From Bacteroidota bacterium (GTDB lineage: Bacteria; Bacteroidota; Bacteroidia; Chitinophagales; Saprospiraceae), in contig JAAEZH010000036.1 in NCBI GenBank assembly GCA_018222965.1, positions 1 to 52,662 on the forward strand: a stretch of DNA of 52,662 nt, written 5' to 3'. The position numbers and the translations under genes are program-made. Shown piece by piece: positions 32,801 through 42,031 of the stretch. Within the stretch, counting starts at the first letter, position 1. Each line of letters starts with the position of its first letter. The notes beneath the pieces are model-generated. The model saw only the letters and a list, made by a program, of their open reading frames with translations. It had not been told where the DNA came from and did no database searches.

Positions 32801-33733
32801 CTACTTCAACATCGGCTCCAAATATCGGGCTTTTTTGTCTTCATAGATGTCGGCGATAGAGATCATGATGCCCGTTTCTTCCACACCGCCAAAATCGGGA
32901 TTAACAGAAGTTCCGAAGATCTTCATGGTAGCCGACAAATGCATATAGATATTGACCAGTGGAGGAATGTTTTCTCCTCTGGACCGCACATACTGGTTTA
33001 ACACCCGGTATCCGTCTTTGAAATCCAGTCCGCTCAGGAGCCGGTTAAACTCCTTCTCATCAAAGTCCTGTTCAATAGGGTATTTCGGTGTCATCAGCTT
33101 TTCCTTGTCGGGAAAGAAGAAGTGCAGGAAGTACAACAGAAAATCCCGACACTCCGTATTGTAATTGGGATACATGGTAAATTTGCCAAAGAAATATTCA
33201 ATGTCCGGATTCATTATTACCAGTGCTCCCAGTCCGTCCCAGATATTGTCGAGTGCAAAAAGCCCTTTTCGGGGATTAATACTCGGCTGATAATTGGGCT
33301 GCACCCAGCTCCTTCCAAGCTCAATGGTTTTAGGCAGGTATTGTGCTACAAAACGCTCGGTAAAATCAAAGTAATGCGAAGTGCTAAGGAGCGGATCCTT
33401 CGTTTCATCCAGAATCGCTTTATCGCAGCGGATACAGCGATAACCTCCGATGATCTCCTCCTCTTCCGGATCCCAAACGACCAGTTGATCGTAGCAAATT
33501 TTGCCCATGTCGTGATCATCCACATCTATTTCATCGCCGGTACCGCCTCCGGCATGTCGGAAAGTTACTTCCCGCAACCGGCCGATCTCTCGCAGGGTAT
33601 GTGGCGCATTGTGCACATGGATGATGTAAATTTCATTCCCTCCTTTTCGCGTGTGACGCACAAAAGTATCGGCATTCAATTCTGATTTTAATAGAGCCCG
33701 GTCTACGGGTGGTATGATGTCTTTTACCGACAT
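32801..33733 (-). CDS. glsB: Glycine-lipid N-acyltransferase (GlsB-like)
   Basis: The 310-residue protein belongs to the OlsB/acyl-homoserine-lactone-synthase-like GNAT branch (Acetyltransf_5). In Bacteroides GlsB attaches a 3-hydroxy acyl chain to the amine of glycine, the first step to glycine lipids. Visible family segments are LREIGRLREVTFRHAGGGTG (near 47-66), IIGGYRCIR, the catalytic-site strand IELGRSWVQPNYQ and KGLFALDNIWDGLGAL. It lies two bases downstream of the acyltransferase gene, as in Bacteroides glsB/glsA, and the pairing is the main support for the specific name. Ornithine or another amino acid remains possible as acceptor. Confidence 0.8.
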   Translation of the reverse strand: MSVKDIIPPVDRALLKSELNADTFVRHTRKGGNEIYIIHVHNAPHTLREIGRLREVTFRHAGGGTGDEIDVDDHDMGKICYDQLVVWDPEEEEIIGGYRCIRCDKAILDETKDPLLSTSHYFDFTERFVAQYLPKTIELGRSWVQPNYQPSINPRKGLFALDNIWDGLGALVIMNPDIEYFFGKFTMYPNYNTECRDFLLYFLHFFFPDKEKLMTPKYPIEQDFDEKEFNRLLSGLDFKDGYRVLNQYVRSRGENIPPLVNIYMHLSATMKIFGTSVNPDFGGVEETGIMISIADIYEDKKARYLEPMLK

Positions 33734-33735
33734 AG

Positions 33736-34554
33736 TTATTTTGCTAGTTGATAAACGATTTCCTTAATTTCCTGTGCTTTTTCAGAATCGGATTTTTGGG
33801 AATGCAGCAGATCTTTGGGAACGGGCTCGCCAAAAATAACATGCATTTTTTTTCCCCGTTGTTTAAACAGTTCGTTGACCAGATAAAGCATCTCAATATT
33901 GGCTTTGATCCCAATGCCCTTGCGGATTCGGGCGAGCCTGTAAAAAAAGTTTGTGAGCTCCCCATTGATGTGTACCGGAATGATCGGTTTGTCGTACTTG
34001 CGGGCGCGACTAACAAAAGTCTTTTTCCACTCCAGGTCTTTCACGATACCCTTTTGTTTGCGCGATACAAGTCCTGCCGGAAACACGCAAATTAATTGTT
34101 CGGTAGCAAATAATTCGTCTACCGCACGCAAAGACTCCCGGGCATTTTTCCCGACTTTATTAACCCCCGTAAACATATCCTTTAATGGGGCTAAATTCAA
34201 AAGTACATCATTGACGATAAACTTGATATCCTTCCGCTTTTCTTCTATCAGCGTAACCAGGGCCATGGCATCCATACCACCCAAAGGATGGTTGACAGCC
34301 AGAATACAACCGCCTTCTGTCGGAATATTTTCCAGCCCATTCGCCGAAAGGCTAATTTCCATAAACTCAATGACAGCCTTACAAAATGTAAAGGGATCAT
34401 CGGAATTGTGCTTAGCCAGAAAGTTATTTACTTCCTGCTCGTGCAGAATACGCTCCAGGTACCGCAGCAGAAAGCCCGGCAATACTTTTAGTAAAGCAGG
34501 GTTCTTATCGGCTATGACGCCACGGATATCAATAAATTTCTTATTCCCAGACAT
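33736..34554 (-). CDS. glsA: Lysophospholipid-type O-acyltransferase (GlsA-like)
   Basis: This 272-residue membrane-associated acyltransferase is of the PlsC family, which adds the second acyl chain to an N-acyl amino acid. The catalytic H-x5-D box is in NHPLGGMDAM, a form typical of the GlsA/OlsA-like branch, with the later VFPAGLVSRKQKG acting as the substrate-phosphate or EGT-type block and PIIPVHING following. Its stop is two bases before the glsB start, so the order is glsA-glsB on the reverse strand. Two hairpins lie in front of its start codon (34570-34617). Together the pair predicts glycine- or serine-glycine-type aminolipids in the outer membrane. Confidence 0.8.
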   Translation of the reverse strand: MSGNKKFIDIRGVIADKNPALLKVLPGFLLRYLERILHEQEVNNFLAKHNSDDPFTFCKAVIEFMEISLSANGLENIPTEGGCILAVNHPLGGMDAMALVTLIEEKRKDIKFIVNDVLLNLAPLKDMFTGVNKVGKNARESLRAVDELFATEQLICVFPAGLVSRKQKGIVKDLEWKKTFVSRARKYDKPIIPVHINGELTNFFYRLARIRKGIGIKANIEMLYLVNELFKQRGKKMHVIFGEPVPKDLLHSQKSDSEKAQEIKEIVYQLAK

Positions 34555-34569
34555 GTGATGCGGAATTCG

Positions 34570-34617
34570 GGCCTAAGATAATTAGTTAGGCCGAAATCGA
34601 AAATGTGCCCATTTTCG
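34570..34617 (-). promoter_or_regulatory. Two inverted repeats upstream of glsA
   Basis: GGCCTAA / TTAGGCC (34570-34576 with 34586-34592), extended by a bulged TTCG/CGAA, and the perfect CGAAAATG-tgcc-CATTTTCG (34598-34617). The second lies just downstream, on the reverse strand, of a TATAAT-like box (near 34623-34628), a normal operator position. They could be operators or leader hairpins that control membrane-lipid synthesis. Confidence 0.4.
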
Positions 34618-34744
34618 GACATTATACAAAATCAAACAATTCCTTATACGGAAAAAGAAATTAAGATGCCAGTCTACCTATTAACTTTTTCGACATTTAT
34701 CTTTAGTATCTAAATTCAACTCCTATCAATCCAAAGAACATCTA

Positions 34745-36418
34745 ATGAAACCTTTTTCCTTCCTCCTTCTATTACTTCTTATTTACTCAGGCACCCTAAG
34801 CGCACAGTTGCCCTATCTGATCTGGGACCTCGAGTTGGATTCGCCGCCCAATGAAACCTTTGCTTCAGCAGACCTGGACAATGACGGGAAACCGGAAATC
34901 ATCGTTGGCACTTCCTCTGATATACCCAAATTTTACTGTCTGAATGCCGAAGACGGTAGTATAGTTTGGGAAATAGACCAGGGCTGCCTGTATGGCCGGA
35001 TGTTTGTTGAAGATGTAGACAATGACGGGCAGATGGATATACTTTTTAATAACAGCTGCCAGGGAAGCACCGGGACTTATTGCCTGGATGGAAGTACCGG
35101 CAATGTAAAGTGGAGTGTACCTTATTTCTTTAATTCGGGAATCCTGGTGGAGGATATGGAACAGGATGGCAGCCTGGAAGTTATTTTTGCTTACGACTTT
35201 GGAAACATCCTCATTCTGAATGCCGAAAATGGAGGAATAAAATCTTCCATTGAAGTAACAGGAGGCATATCCTGGAATCTTACAGACCCGGTGGCTACTG
35301 ATATTGACGGCGATGGTGATCTGGAAATCATTATTCAAAGCCTTTTCTATAATTACATCGATAACTTATATTATACCTGGGCGGTTGATCCATCCAGCGG
35401 TAGTATTTTATGGGAATACACCACAACAGGTGAAGGTGCCGCATTATCCACAAGAAGCCCTGCCGTGCTCTCGGATCTGGATGGCGACGACGACCTGGAA
35501 TATCTCCAAAGCAACACCAATGGCACCTTTATCGCGCTGCATGTAGAAGATGGTACTCCATTGTGGCAACAAGACTATAACCAGTATGCAGCAGTCTCAA
35601 ATCTGGTTACTGATATTGACAGAGATGGCGAACTGGAAATTATTACACAGTTTCATGCCTTTTTCGATACTCTGGCAAAAGACTCCATAATCATCCTGGA
35701 CGCATTAAGCGGAGACATGGAGTGGTCATTAGAGATTCCTGCCTTTACCACAAATGGGGTAAGTTTAACCGAACTCAACGGAAACCAACAGCCCGACCTG
35801 CTCCTGGGTTCCTCCAATTCATTATTTGCCATCGAACCTTACAACGGCTTGCTCTGGGAATTACCTCTTGAGGATAATTTCCCTCCACAAACTGAAAACC
35901 TGCGGGTAAGAACCCAGACCCTACTGGCAGATTTTAATCAAAACAGCAACTTAAATCTGCTGGTGACTTCCAGTAATGGCGGAGGCACCCTGGATTCCTC
36001 ACATATTTCAAAAGCTATTTTATTGGAATTAGACCAAAACGTTTGCTCCGAATGGACCGAGTTTCAGTATGACATACAATATCCCGGGATTTTTGACATT
36101 GGAAGCATTGAAGAAGATTGCCTGACACCAACTATGGATATTACGCCTTTCGGCGAAAGCCTTATGCTATTTCCAAATCCCGCAGAAGACATCCTGAACA
36201 TACAGTATTATCTCCAGACTAAGGCCTCGGTTAAGGCGGAGGTGTTTGATGCCCTCGGACGCAATACCGGATTACAGGCAAATACAGAAAATGATTTGCC
36301 AATGGGCGGTCAGGCCGAATGGCAATGGAATACGCAGCAGCTGGCTCCCGGCATTTACTTTATCCAATTCAACATAAACGGATCCCTGCTCACCCGAAAA
36401 TTTGTGATCCAGCGATAA
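34745..36418 (+). CDS. Secreted FG-GAP/VCBS repeat protein with T9SS sorting domain
   Basis: The 557-residue product has a signal peptide (about 1-20), a set of FG-GAP/VCBS-type repeats and a C-terminal type IX sorting domain. Repeats carry calcium-loop-like Asp clusters: ADLDNDGKPEIIVG, EDVDNDGQMDILF, TDIDGDGDLEIII, SDLDGDDDLEYL and TDIDRDGELEII, forming a likely beta-propeller. The C-terminus (LFPNPAEDILNI ... ALGRNTG ... LAPGIYFIQF ... RKFVIQR) fits type A sorting signals. It is expected on the cell surface, perhaps in adhesion or polymer binding. No enzyme domain is seen. A palindrome copy lies in its 3' part at 36145. Confidence 0.88.
   Translation: MKPFSFLLLLLLIYSGTLSAQLPYLIWDLELDSPPNETFASADLDNDGKPEIIVGTSSDIPKFYCLNAEDGSIVWEIDQGCLYGRMFVEDVDNDGQMDILFNNSCQGSTGTYCLDGSTGNVKWSVPYFFNSGILVEDMEQDGSLEVIFAYDFGNILILNAENGGIKSSIEVTGGISWNLTDPVATDIDGDGDLEIIIQSLFYNYIDNLYYTWAVDPSSGSILWEYTTTGEGAALSTRSPAVLSDLDGDDDLEYLQSNTNGTFIALHVEDGTPLWQQDYNQYAAVSNLVTDIDRDGELEIITQFHAFFDTLAKDSIIILDALSGDMEWSLEIPAFTTNGVSLTELNGNQQPDLLLGSSNSLFAIEPYNGLLWELPLEDNFPPQTENLRVRTQTLLADFNQNSNLNLLVTSSNGGGTLDSSHISKAILLELDQNVCSEWTEFQYDIQYPGIFDIGSIEEDCLTPTMDITPFGESLMLFPNPAEDILNIQYYLQTKASVKAEVFDALGRNTGLQANTENDLPMGGQAEWQWNTQQLAPGIYFIQFNINGSLLTRKFVIQR
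36145..36161. repeat. Dispersed palindrome, full copy in FG-GAP gene
   Basis: GCCTTTCGGCGAAAGCC, read here as Pro-Phe-Gly-Glu-Ser, a different frame from the gatA copy. Confidence 0.75.
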
Positions 36419-36420
36419 TG

Positions 36421-36459
36421 AAAGGGCGGCTGTTTCTAAAGTTTAGAAACAGCCGCTTT
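36421..36459 (+). terminator. Terminator after FG-GAP gene
   Basis: Perfect 15-base inverted repeat (36426-36440 with 36442-36456, arms GCGGCTGTTTCTAAA and its complement), starting four bases after the stop and followed by TTTCCCATTTCC. The T-tract is short, but the stem is very stable. Confidence 0.7.
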
Positions 36460-36539
36460 CCCATTTCCTATACCACATTGGAGCATTACGATTTCAAATT
36501 CTCTATGGAATACGTATCTTATTTGCTCCTTCAGATACC

Positions 36540-39527
36540 ATGCTACACCGAAAAAGCCTTCCATACTACCTGCTTCCAGCAATATTCCTTTTACTCCTAT
36601 TAGGAATGGGTCCCAATTTGAACAGTCAGTCTGTAAACGTTGACAGCTTACAAAAGGCCCTGGCTTCCCAACCCGATAACAAAGATAAAGTGGAAGCCAG
36701 CATCCAAATTGCCGAACAAATTGAGGCGGCTAATCCGGCACTCGCTCGAAAAATACTGCAGGATGTCATAAAACTCTCCGAAAGCCTGGATTATCCGCAG
36801 GGAAAAGGAATGGCGATCCGGATGATCACAGAGTATTTTATGCGGGACGATAGGTTTACGGAAAGCCTGGAATGGGGAAACATAGGGCTGGAGTTTTGCC
36901 AAATCCATCAGTTGACGCAAAACGAAGCGATGATCCGGTCTTCTATGGCTTCCGCTTACCAGCAATTGTATGAATACGACAAAGCCCTCCTCAATAACCA
37001 CCGTAGCCTGAAACTGCTGGCAAGCCAAAATGTACCCCTTCAACGAGCAGATATTTATCACAATCTGGGTGACATTCATTTTCACCTGTCCAATTACGAT
37101 TCTTCTTTATATTACCTTTTTGAGGCTATTCGACTTAGAAAAAAAGCCGGCGATCTGAATAAAGCGACCCCTACCCTTTTCATGGTTGCTAATGTGTACT
37201 CGCATCAAGGGGATCACGGATTGGCGCTGGATTACATCAACCAGGCTTTTGAAGCACTCGATACCCTGCGGAATATCCGGGCTTATTCCGGAGCATCCAC
37301 CGTTAAGGGAATGATTTTTCAGCGGATGCACCGCTACGACTCAGCCCATTATTACGGAAGCAGAGCCTATAAAATCAATCAAACCTACGACCTGCAAAGG
37401 CCCACTATGTTTAATTGCTGGCTCATGGGGGTGAATGCTAAAGCCAGAGGAGATACCACAGGAGCCTATGCCTACTTCCGGCAGGGACTGGAGGTCGCAA
37501 AAGAATTGGATTACCTCGGACAACTCGCCATACACTCCACCCAACTGGGTTGGCTCGAGTTTGGTACGGGTAATATAGCTTCTGCCAAACAGCTTGCGCT
37601 GAATGGCTATGAGTATGCAAGGGAAGCCCGCACTACCCGGGAAATGGTCTGGAGTACGGAGCTTCTTTACAAGATTTACGACCGCCTGGGGGAAACGCAA
37701 AAAGCGTACGACCTTTACAAAGAGCACATTATTTTTAAAGATTCGCTGGCGGGAAAGGAAAAAAACTTCCACTTGCTGGAGTTGGAAAAACAATACCGTA
37801 CCGCCGAACAGCAAAAGAAAATCGCTCAAAATGAAGTCTATATCCTCCAGGAAAAGGCAAGCCGCCAAAGACTGCTAAATATCAGTTTGATTGTCATCGG
37901 ATTATTGATCGGGATATTTCTGATCAACCGATATCGGATGCGGATCCAAAAACAACAAGCGGAAGCGGAAGCCCAAAAACTAAAAGAAATCAATGAACTA
38001 AAATCAGCCTTCTTCGCCAATATCTCCCACGAATTCCGAACGCCGCTCAGCCTGATCCTGAGTCCGGTCGAACAATTGATCGACCAAAAATCCAATCAAA
38101 ATCCGGACCGTTACCTGCAAATGATCCGGCGAAACGGGCAACGGTTACTACAGTTGGTTAATCAGTTGCTCGACCTCTCCAAACTGGAAAGTGGCAAACT
38201 CCAACTCCATCCCAAACCATTAGATCTTAATGCTTTTGCTCGAGCCATCACCCAATCCTTCGAAAGTCTGGCTGTGCGTAAAAGCATACAGTATCGCACC
38301 CACATTCCTTCTTTCCCACTCGTGACCACAGCAGATGGGGATATTTTGGAAAAAATTCTCAGCAACCTCCTCTCCAATGCATTTAAATTTACGCCCGAGG
38401 AAGGAATAATTCGTTGTGCGATTTCCACGACACCGGATGAAAAAAACATTCTGATCAAAGTGGAAGACTCCGGCCCGGGTATCGCCCCGGAAAAACGGGA
38501 AGCCATATTCGAACGCTATTTCAGCGAAAGCGGAAACCACATTCCCGGAACCGGTATCGGACTGGCCCTCACCAAAGAACTGGTGTTGCTTCACGGAGGA
38601 AGTATATCGGTACAAAACGGCATTGATGGCGGCGCCGGGTTTCATGTACAGATACCCTTAGAGACTCCCAAAACAACCGAAACAACAATCTCCAGCTGGG
38701 ACCCTAAATCCAATCGGCACGCAACGGAAACAGCCCCGACGGACAATACAAGTCAAAATGCATCGGAAAGCAAACTCCCCATTCTACTTTTGGTAGAAGA
38801 CAACAGAGATATGCAGCAATTCATCATCGGTCATTTTAGTAAGGACTATGAAGTGCATACAGCCGATGATGGTAAAGAAGGATTGGAAATGGCCAAAATC
38901 CTTACCCCGGATCTGATCATTACCGATCTGCTGATGCCCAAAGTTGACGGACTGGAACTCACCGAAGCCCTGCGGCAGGATACCGCCACAAGTCACATTC
39001 CGGTGGTCATGCTCACCGGCAAGTCAGAGAAAGCCGACCGGATAGCTGGTATAAAAACAGGAGTAGATGCTTATGTATCCAAGCCATTTAGTACCGAAGA
39101 ACTGGAGAGTCTGCTGGAGAATCTGCAAGATAAACAGGCCCGTCTGCGGGAACAATTTGGGCAGGTTACCCAGTTTCGGGCCAGTGCCGTGAATCCGGAA
39201 TCGGTAGATGAGGTGTTCCTGCATAAGGTGCTGGAAAAGATCGAGGACCACATCGACGACGAATACTTCGGAGTCACGGAGTTGGCAGAAACGCTCAGCC
39301 TCTCCAGAAGCCAGTTGCACCGAAAACTAAAAGCATTATCCGGCAAAACGCCCAATGCCGTGATCCGGGAAATTCGGCTCGACCGGGCAAAGGAATTGCT
39401 GGAAAAAGGCGCCGGTAACGCTTCTGAAGTAGCCTTTATGGTGGGCTTTAGTTCGAGTAGCTATTTCTCCAAGTGTTTTAAAGAAGCTTTTGGCAAGCCG
39501 CCTTCCGAATTTATGGGCCGGGAATAG
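36540..39527 (+). CDS. TPR hybrid two-component sensor with AraC output
   Basis: This 995-residue one-protein two-component system has, in order: a signal/anchor (about 1-31), periplasmic TPR-like helices (about 40-410), a membrane helix (about 441-460), HisKA with phospho-accepting His497 in NISHEFRTP, HATPase with DSGPGIAP and GTGIGLAL (about 610-700), a receiver domain with Asp796 in LIITDLLMP, and a C-terminal AraC-type helix-turn-helix (about 895-993). Membrane sensing thus leads directly to DNA binding. It lacks the Reg_prop/Y_Y_Y propeller of classical polysaccharide HTCS proteins; TPRs replace it. A likely target is the secreted FG-GAP gene just upstream, but that is inference. Confidence 0.93.
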   Translation: MLHRKSLPYYLLPAIFLLLLLGMGPNLNSQSVNVDSLQKALASQPDNKDKVEASIQIAEQIEAANPALARKILQDVIKLSESLDYPQGKGMAIRMITEYFMRDDRFTESLEWGNIGLEFCQIHQLTQNEAMIRSSMASAYQQLYEYDKALLNNHRSLKLLASQNVPLQRADIYHNLGDIHFHLSNYDSSLYYLFEAIRLRKKAGDLNKATPTLFMVANVYSHQGDHGLALDYINQAFEALDTLRNIRAYSGASTVKGMIFQRMHRYDSAHYYGSRAYKINQTYDLQRPTMFNCWLMGVNAKARGDTTGAYAYFRQGLEVAKELDYLGQLAIHSTQLGWLEFGTGNIASAKQLALNGYEYAREARTTREMVWSTELLYKIYDRLGETQKAYDLYKEHIIFKDSLAGKEKNFHLLELEKQYRTAEQQKKIAQNEVYILQEKASRQRLLNISLIVIGLLIGIFLINRYRMRIQKQQAEAEAQKLKEINELKSAFFANISHEFRTPLSLILSPVEQLIDQKSNQNPDRYLQMIRRNGQRLLQLVNQLLDLSKLESGKLQLHPKPLDLNAFARAITQSFESLAVRKSIQYRTHIPSFPLVTTADGDILEKILSNLLSNAFKFTPEEGIIRCAISTTPDEKNILIKVEDSGPGIAPEKREAIFERYFSESGNHIPGTGIGLALTKELVLLHGGSISVQNGIDGGAGFHVQIPLETPKTTETTISSWDPKSNRHATETAPTDNTSQNASESKLPILLLVEDNRDMQQFIIGHFSKDYEVHTADDGKEGLEMAKILTPDLIITDLLMPKVDGLELTEALRQDTATSHIPVVMLTGKSEKADRIAGIKTGVDAYVSKPFSTEELESLLENLQDKQARLREQFGQVTQFRASAVNPESVDEVFLHKVLEKIEDHIDDEYFGVTELAETLSLSRSQLHRKLKALSGKTPNAVIREIRLDRAKELLEKGAGNASEVAFMVGFSSSSYFSKCFKEAFGKPPSEFMGRE

Positions 39528-39568
39528 AGGCAGTCATTTTATTGCTTTACCCTAACCAAATAATCCCC

Positions 39569-40273
39569 ATGCAATCCATCACCCGCAAAGGCGACATACA
39601 ACAGATCGTTGCAGATTGCCTGCAGACGTATCAAAAAGAAGGGCTGTCAGCCTGTAGCGATTACGCCCACTCAAAGTTGCTTTCCTTTAAAGTGCGTTTC
39701 CCCTTGCTGGAGTATGCCGGTCACTTGCTTTTTGAAGGCCTGGCAGAAAAGAATCAGTTTTCGTTTTGCCAGCATATTTCAGATGGCAAGACAGAGGGAG
39801 GTAATGTGCTGATCGGCATCATCCTGCAAAACAGGCTCAGCGATGTGGAGCAAACATTCGCGAAAGCGGCCCAATACATCATGGCCGGCACCGAATGGTA
39901 TGTATGCGATATTATCGGAGAAAGGGTATTTGGCTATGGGCTGCTTACACGCGCTGAAGCCTGCATGCCCCTATTCAAAAAATACATAGATCATGAAAGT
40001 CCCTGGGTAGTGCGTGCGCTGGGAGCCGGCAGCCATTATGCGGTAAAAAAAGGATTGCCCAAAGAAGAAGTTCGGGGTTTATTTGACCTGCTCCTGCAAC
40101 AAGCCAACACCAAAGAAAAGGAAATCCGGCAGGGCATTGGTTGGGCCGCAAAGACTTGTGCCAAATTCCATCCGGATGTCATTGAAAGTTACCGGACTCA
40201 CATTGAAAATGAAAATCATGTAGCAAACTGGTTCCGCAGGAAAATAGAAATCGGATTGGAACGGTCCAGGTAA
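39569..40273 (+). CDS. HEAT-repeat protein of DNA alkylation repair (AlkD-like) type
   Basis: ATG at 39569 gives 234 residues; an upstream TTG (39542) is less likely. The sequence is a chain of helical HEAT-like repeats (FPLLEYAGHLLFEGLAEK, WVVRALGAGSHYAVKKGLP, EIRQGIGWAAKTCAKFHPD), the form seen in AlkC/AlkD glycosylases that remove positively charged alkylated bases. The catalytic Asp of AlkD cannot be placed with confidence, so the protein may be a HEAT-repeat homologue with another role. It converges on the DUF5362 gene across a terminator. Confidence 0.6.
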   Translation: MQSITRKGDIQQIVADCLQTYQKEGLSACSDYAHSKLLSFKVRFPLLEYAGHLLFEGLAEKNQFSFCQHISDGKTEGGNVLIGIILQNRLSDVEQTFAKAAQYIMAGTEWYVCDIIGERVFGYGLLTRAEACMPLFKKYIDHESPWVVRALGAGSHYAVKKGLPKEEVRGLFDLLLQQANTKEKEIRQGIGWAAKTCAKFHPDVIESYRTHIENENHVANWFRRKIEIGLERSR

Positions 40274-40316
40274 AAAAAAAATCCTGCCTGCAATTACATG
40301 GGAATCACAGGCAGGA
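40272..40316 (-). terminator. Terminator of DUF5362 gene
   Basis: Nine-base stem TCCTGCCTG / CAGGCAGGA (40282-40290 with 40308-40316). On the minus strand it runs into nine T. It begins inside the stop codon region of the forward gene. Confidence 0.85.
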
Positions 40317-40337
40317 AAAGTGTTTATTAGAGTAAAT

Positions 40338-40802
40338 TTAAAGGGCTGTCATTGCACCGAATAGCGCAATGATTATCCCCAGCGCATAGATCGAAAGAAC
40401 AACAATCATCAGGATGCCCATAAATTTGAAGGTCGACTTCAGGTTTTCCAGTCCGGAGGTGAGTTGATCCGTATCCTGGGTTTCAATGGCCAATTTGGTA
40501 CGTGTTGCAAATCGGTATAAATACAGCGTTGGGAAAAAATACAAAGCAGCTACTGCCAGGTAGATTATCGTAATAAATGTCCCGCCAAACGGTATGCCCG
40601 ATTGTTGCATTTCCTGCATAGTACTGCTTAAAAAAGCTCCGGCAAAAAGTGCCATGATGACAATTAATCCAATAAATACAAATCCAACAATAGACAGCAA
40701 GCGAGCCCATTTTGCTGTTTCGTGTAAATAGTTTTTAGCCATCTGCGTGAGGCCAAGATCCTCATAGCCAAGTCCGCTGTCAATAGGTTCGTTTTGTTCC
40801 AT
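40338..40802 (-). CDS. DUF5362 family membrane protein
   Basis: The 154-residue protein has about four helices (LLSIVGFVFIGLIVIMALF, FITIIYLAVAALYFFPTLYLY, FMGILMIVVLSIYALGIII) after a soluble start, MEQNEPIDSGLGYEDLGLT. The segment YLYRFATRTKLAIETQDTDQ between the middle helices is typical of DUF5362. It is an inner-membrane protein of unknown function, common in Bacteroidota. The WG-repeat gene lies 52 bases upstream on the same strand; each probably has its own promoter. Confidence 0.82.
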   Translation of the reverse strand: MEQNEPIDSGLGYEDLGLTQMAKNYLHETAKWARLLSIVGFVFIGLIVIMALFAGAFLSSTMQEMQQSGIPFGGTFITIIYLAVAALYFFPTLYLYRFATRTKLAIETQDTDQLTSGLENLKSTFKFMGILMIVVLSIYALGIIIALFGAMTAL

Positions 40803-40854
40803 AATTTTGTTTTGATTTGGGTCAATAAATTTCTTTGGTCCCGGGATTAGGATA

Positions 40855-41949
40855 TCACTTCATGGGAATATCCTTCGGTAAATATACCTTTCCGTATACA
40901 CTGGCGTAACCTCTGTATCCGGAATGGGTAGACACCATAAAATACATTTTTTCCGGATGCACCAACTCTACCCGAAAGTATTCTACGGGAATAATCGGCT
41001 TGCCTCTTGGGCTAAATACACCCTCGTATGCATATCGGCTCGCATAAATATACCCAAAACTCAGATGAAGATTGTGGTAATCGAAAGGAATCAGAATTTC
41101 TCCCGATAAGCTTAGCAGCCCATAACTCCCTTTATCATCCTTTGCAATAATGGAAACTTTCCGGCCATAAGCATCTGAAATTAATTCCTTCAACTCATAA
41201 TCGGGGAAGGCGGCCTGGTAATTGTCGAGGTCGGCTTCTTCATTTCCGCCAGCGTCTTCAAAATCAACAGCCGAATCTTCAAAAACAATACCTTCATCTT
41301 CGATCTGGTACTTCTCCATATAAGCATCCATACTCATTTCTGTGCCTTCACAATCGACCAGAATCCTTCCCCGGCTATAACGGCCACCAGCTGCCAGCAT
41401 GGGACAATCCTCTTCGGTAAAATAAGCAGTAAAACTTTCTGATCGACCGCAGCTCAGCAGTTGTTTTCCCGACTCATCAATCAGGATCGCCTCCATATTT
41501 TGCGGGTGTCTGATGGTGAGGAAAAAAGGATTCTCACCAATCACCTCGCGGGCGCGCAGGCTGTCAGCCGTGTAAATCACTTCCCCGCTTTCCAGCGAAA
41601 AGACATGCAGGCCCAGCATATTGGGGTAATCCTCATAATACCACACAAATCCGCCATTGCCATCATAAGACATGTGCTCGTATTTGGGCGGAACAATCTC
41701 CTCCCCTTTTTTATTGATGATCCCGTATTTATTGTCAAAACGCATCAGCGTAAAATCATTCAAATAGGGGTTTGAAAACAGACTAATATTATCATAAACA
41801 GGCTCCAGCACGATCTCGCCTTCGGCATCTACCAAACCAAATTTACTTTGATGACTATATGGCCAGGTCAACTCCATCTTTTGGGCAAACAAACCAGAAG
41901 AAAAAAAGCAGCAAATCAGGAGGCAGGAAAAAAAAGAAATGCGATTCAT
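40855..41949 (-). CDS. Secreted WG-repeat protein
   Basis: The 364-residue protein has a signal peptide (residues 1-22, ending LFAQ) and WG-type repeats: KFGLVDAEGEIVLEPVYD, KYGIINKKGEEIVPPKYE, SYGLLSLSGEILIPFDY and a late degenerate unit PRGKPIIPVEYF. WG repeats build small beta-propeller-like folds and occur in exported Bacteroidota proteins. An acidic insertion (EEADLDNYQAAFPDYE region, about 235-250) separates the repeats. No catalytic motif is seen. The promoter region carries an inverted repeat. Confidence 0.82.
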   Translation of the reverse strand: MNRISFFSCLLICCFFSSGLFAQKMELTWPYSHQSKFGLVDAEGEIVLEPVYDNISLFSNPYLNDFTLMRFDNKYGIINKKGEEIVPPKYEHMSYDGNGGFVWYYEDYPNMLGLHVFSLESGEVIYTADSLRAREVIGENPFFLTIRHPQNMEAILIDESGKQLLSCGRSESFTAYFTEEDCPMLAAGGRYSRGRILVDCEGTEMSMDAYMEKYQIEDEGIVFEDSAVDFEDAGGNEEADLDNYQAAFPDYELKELISDAYGRKVSIIAKDDKGSYGLLSLSGEILIPFDYHNLHLSFGYIYASRYAYEGVFSPRGKPIIPVEYFRVELVHPEKMYFMVSTHSGYRGYASVYGKVYLPKDIPMK

Positions 41950-41953
41950 AAGA

Positions 41954-42006
41954 TTTTGGGGTTGTTAATATTTGCCCCAAAAGTACAGTAGATTTTTTGA
42001 ATCCAA
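41954..42006 (-). promoter_or_regulatory. Promoter and inverted repeat of WG-repeat gene
   Basis: On the minus strand TACTTTTG (41978-41985) matches TAnnTTTG, with TTG near 42003-42006 about 18 bases upstream. A perfect inverted repeat TTTTGGGG / CCCCAAAA (41954-41961 with 41975-41982) covers the -7 box and the predicted start, so it could be an operator. Confidence 0.5.
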
Positions 42007-42031
42007 TTCAGAAAACGATCTTTGACCTCTT

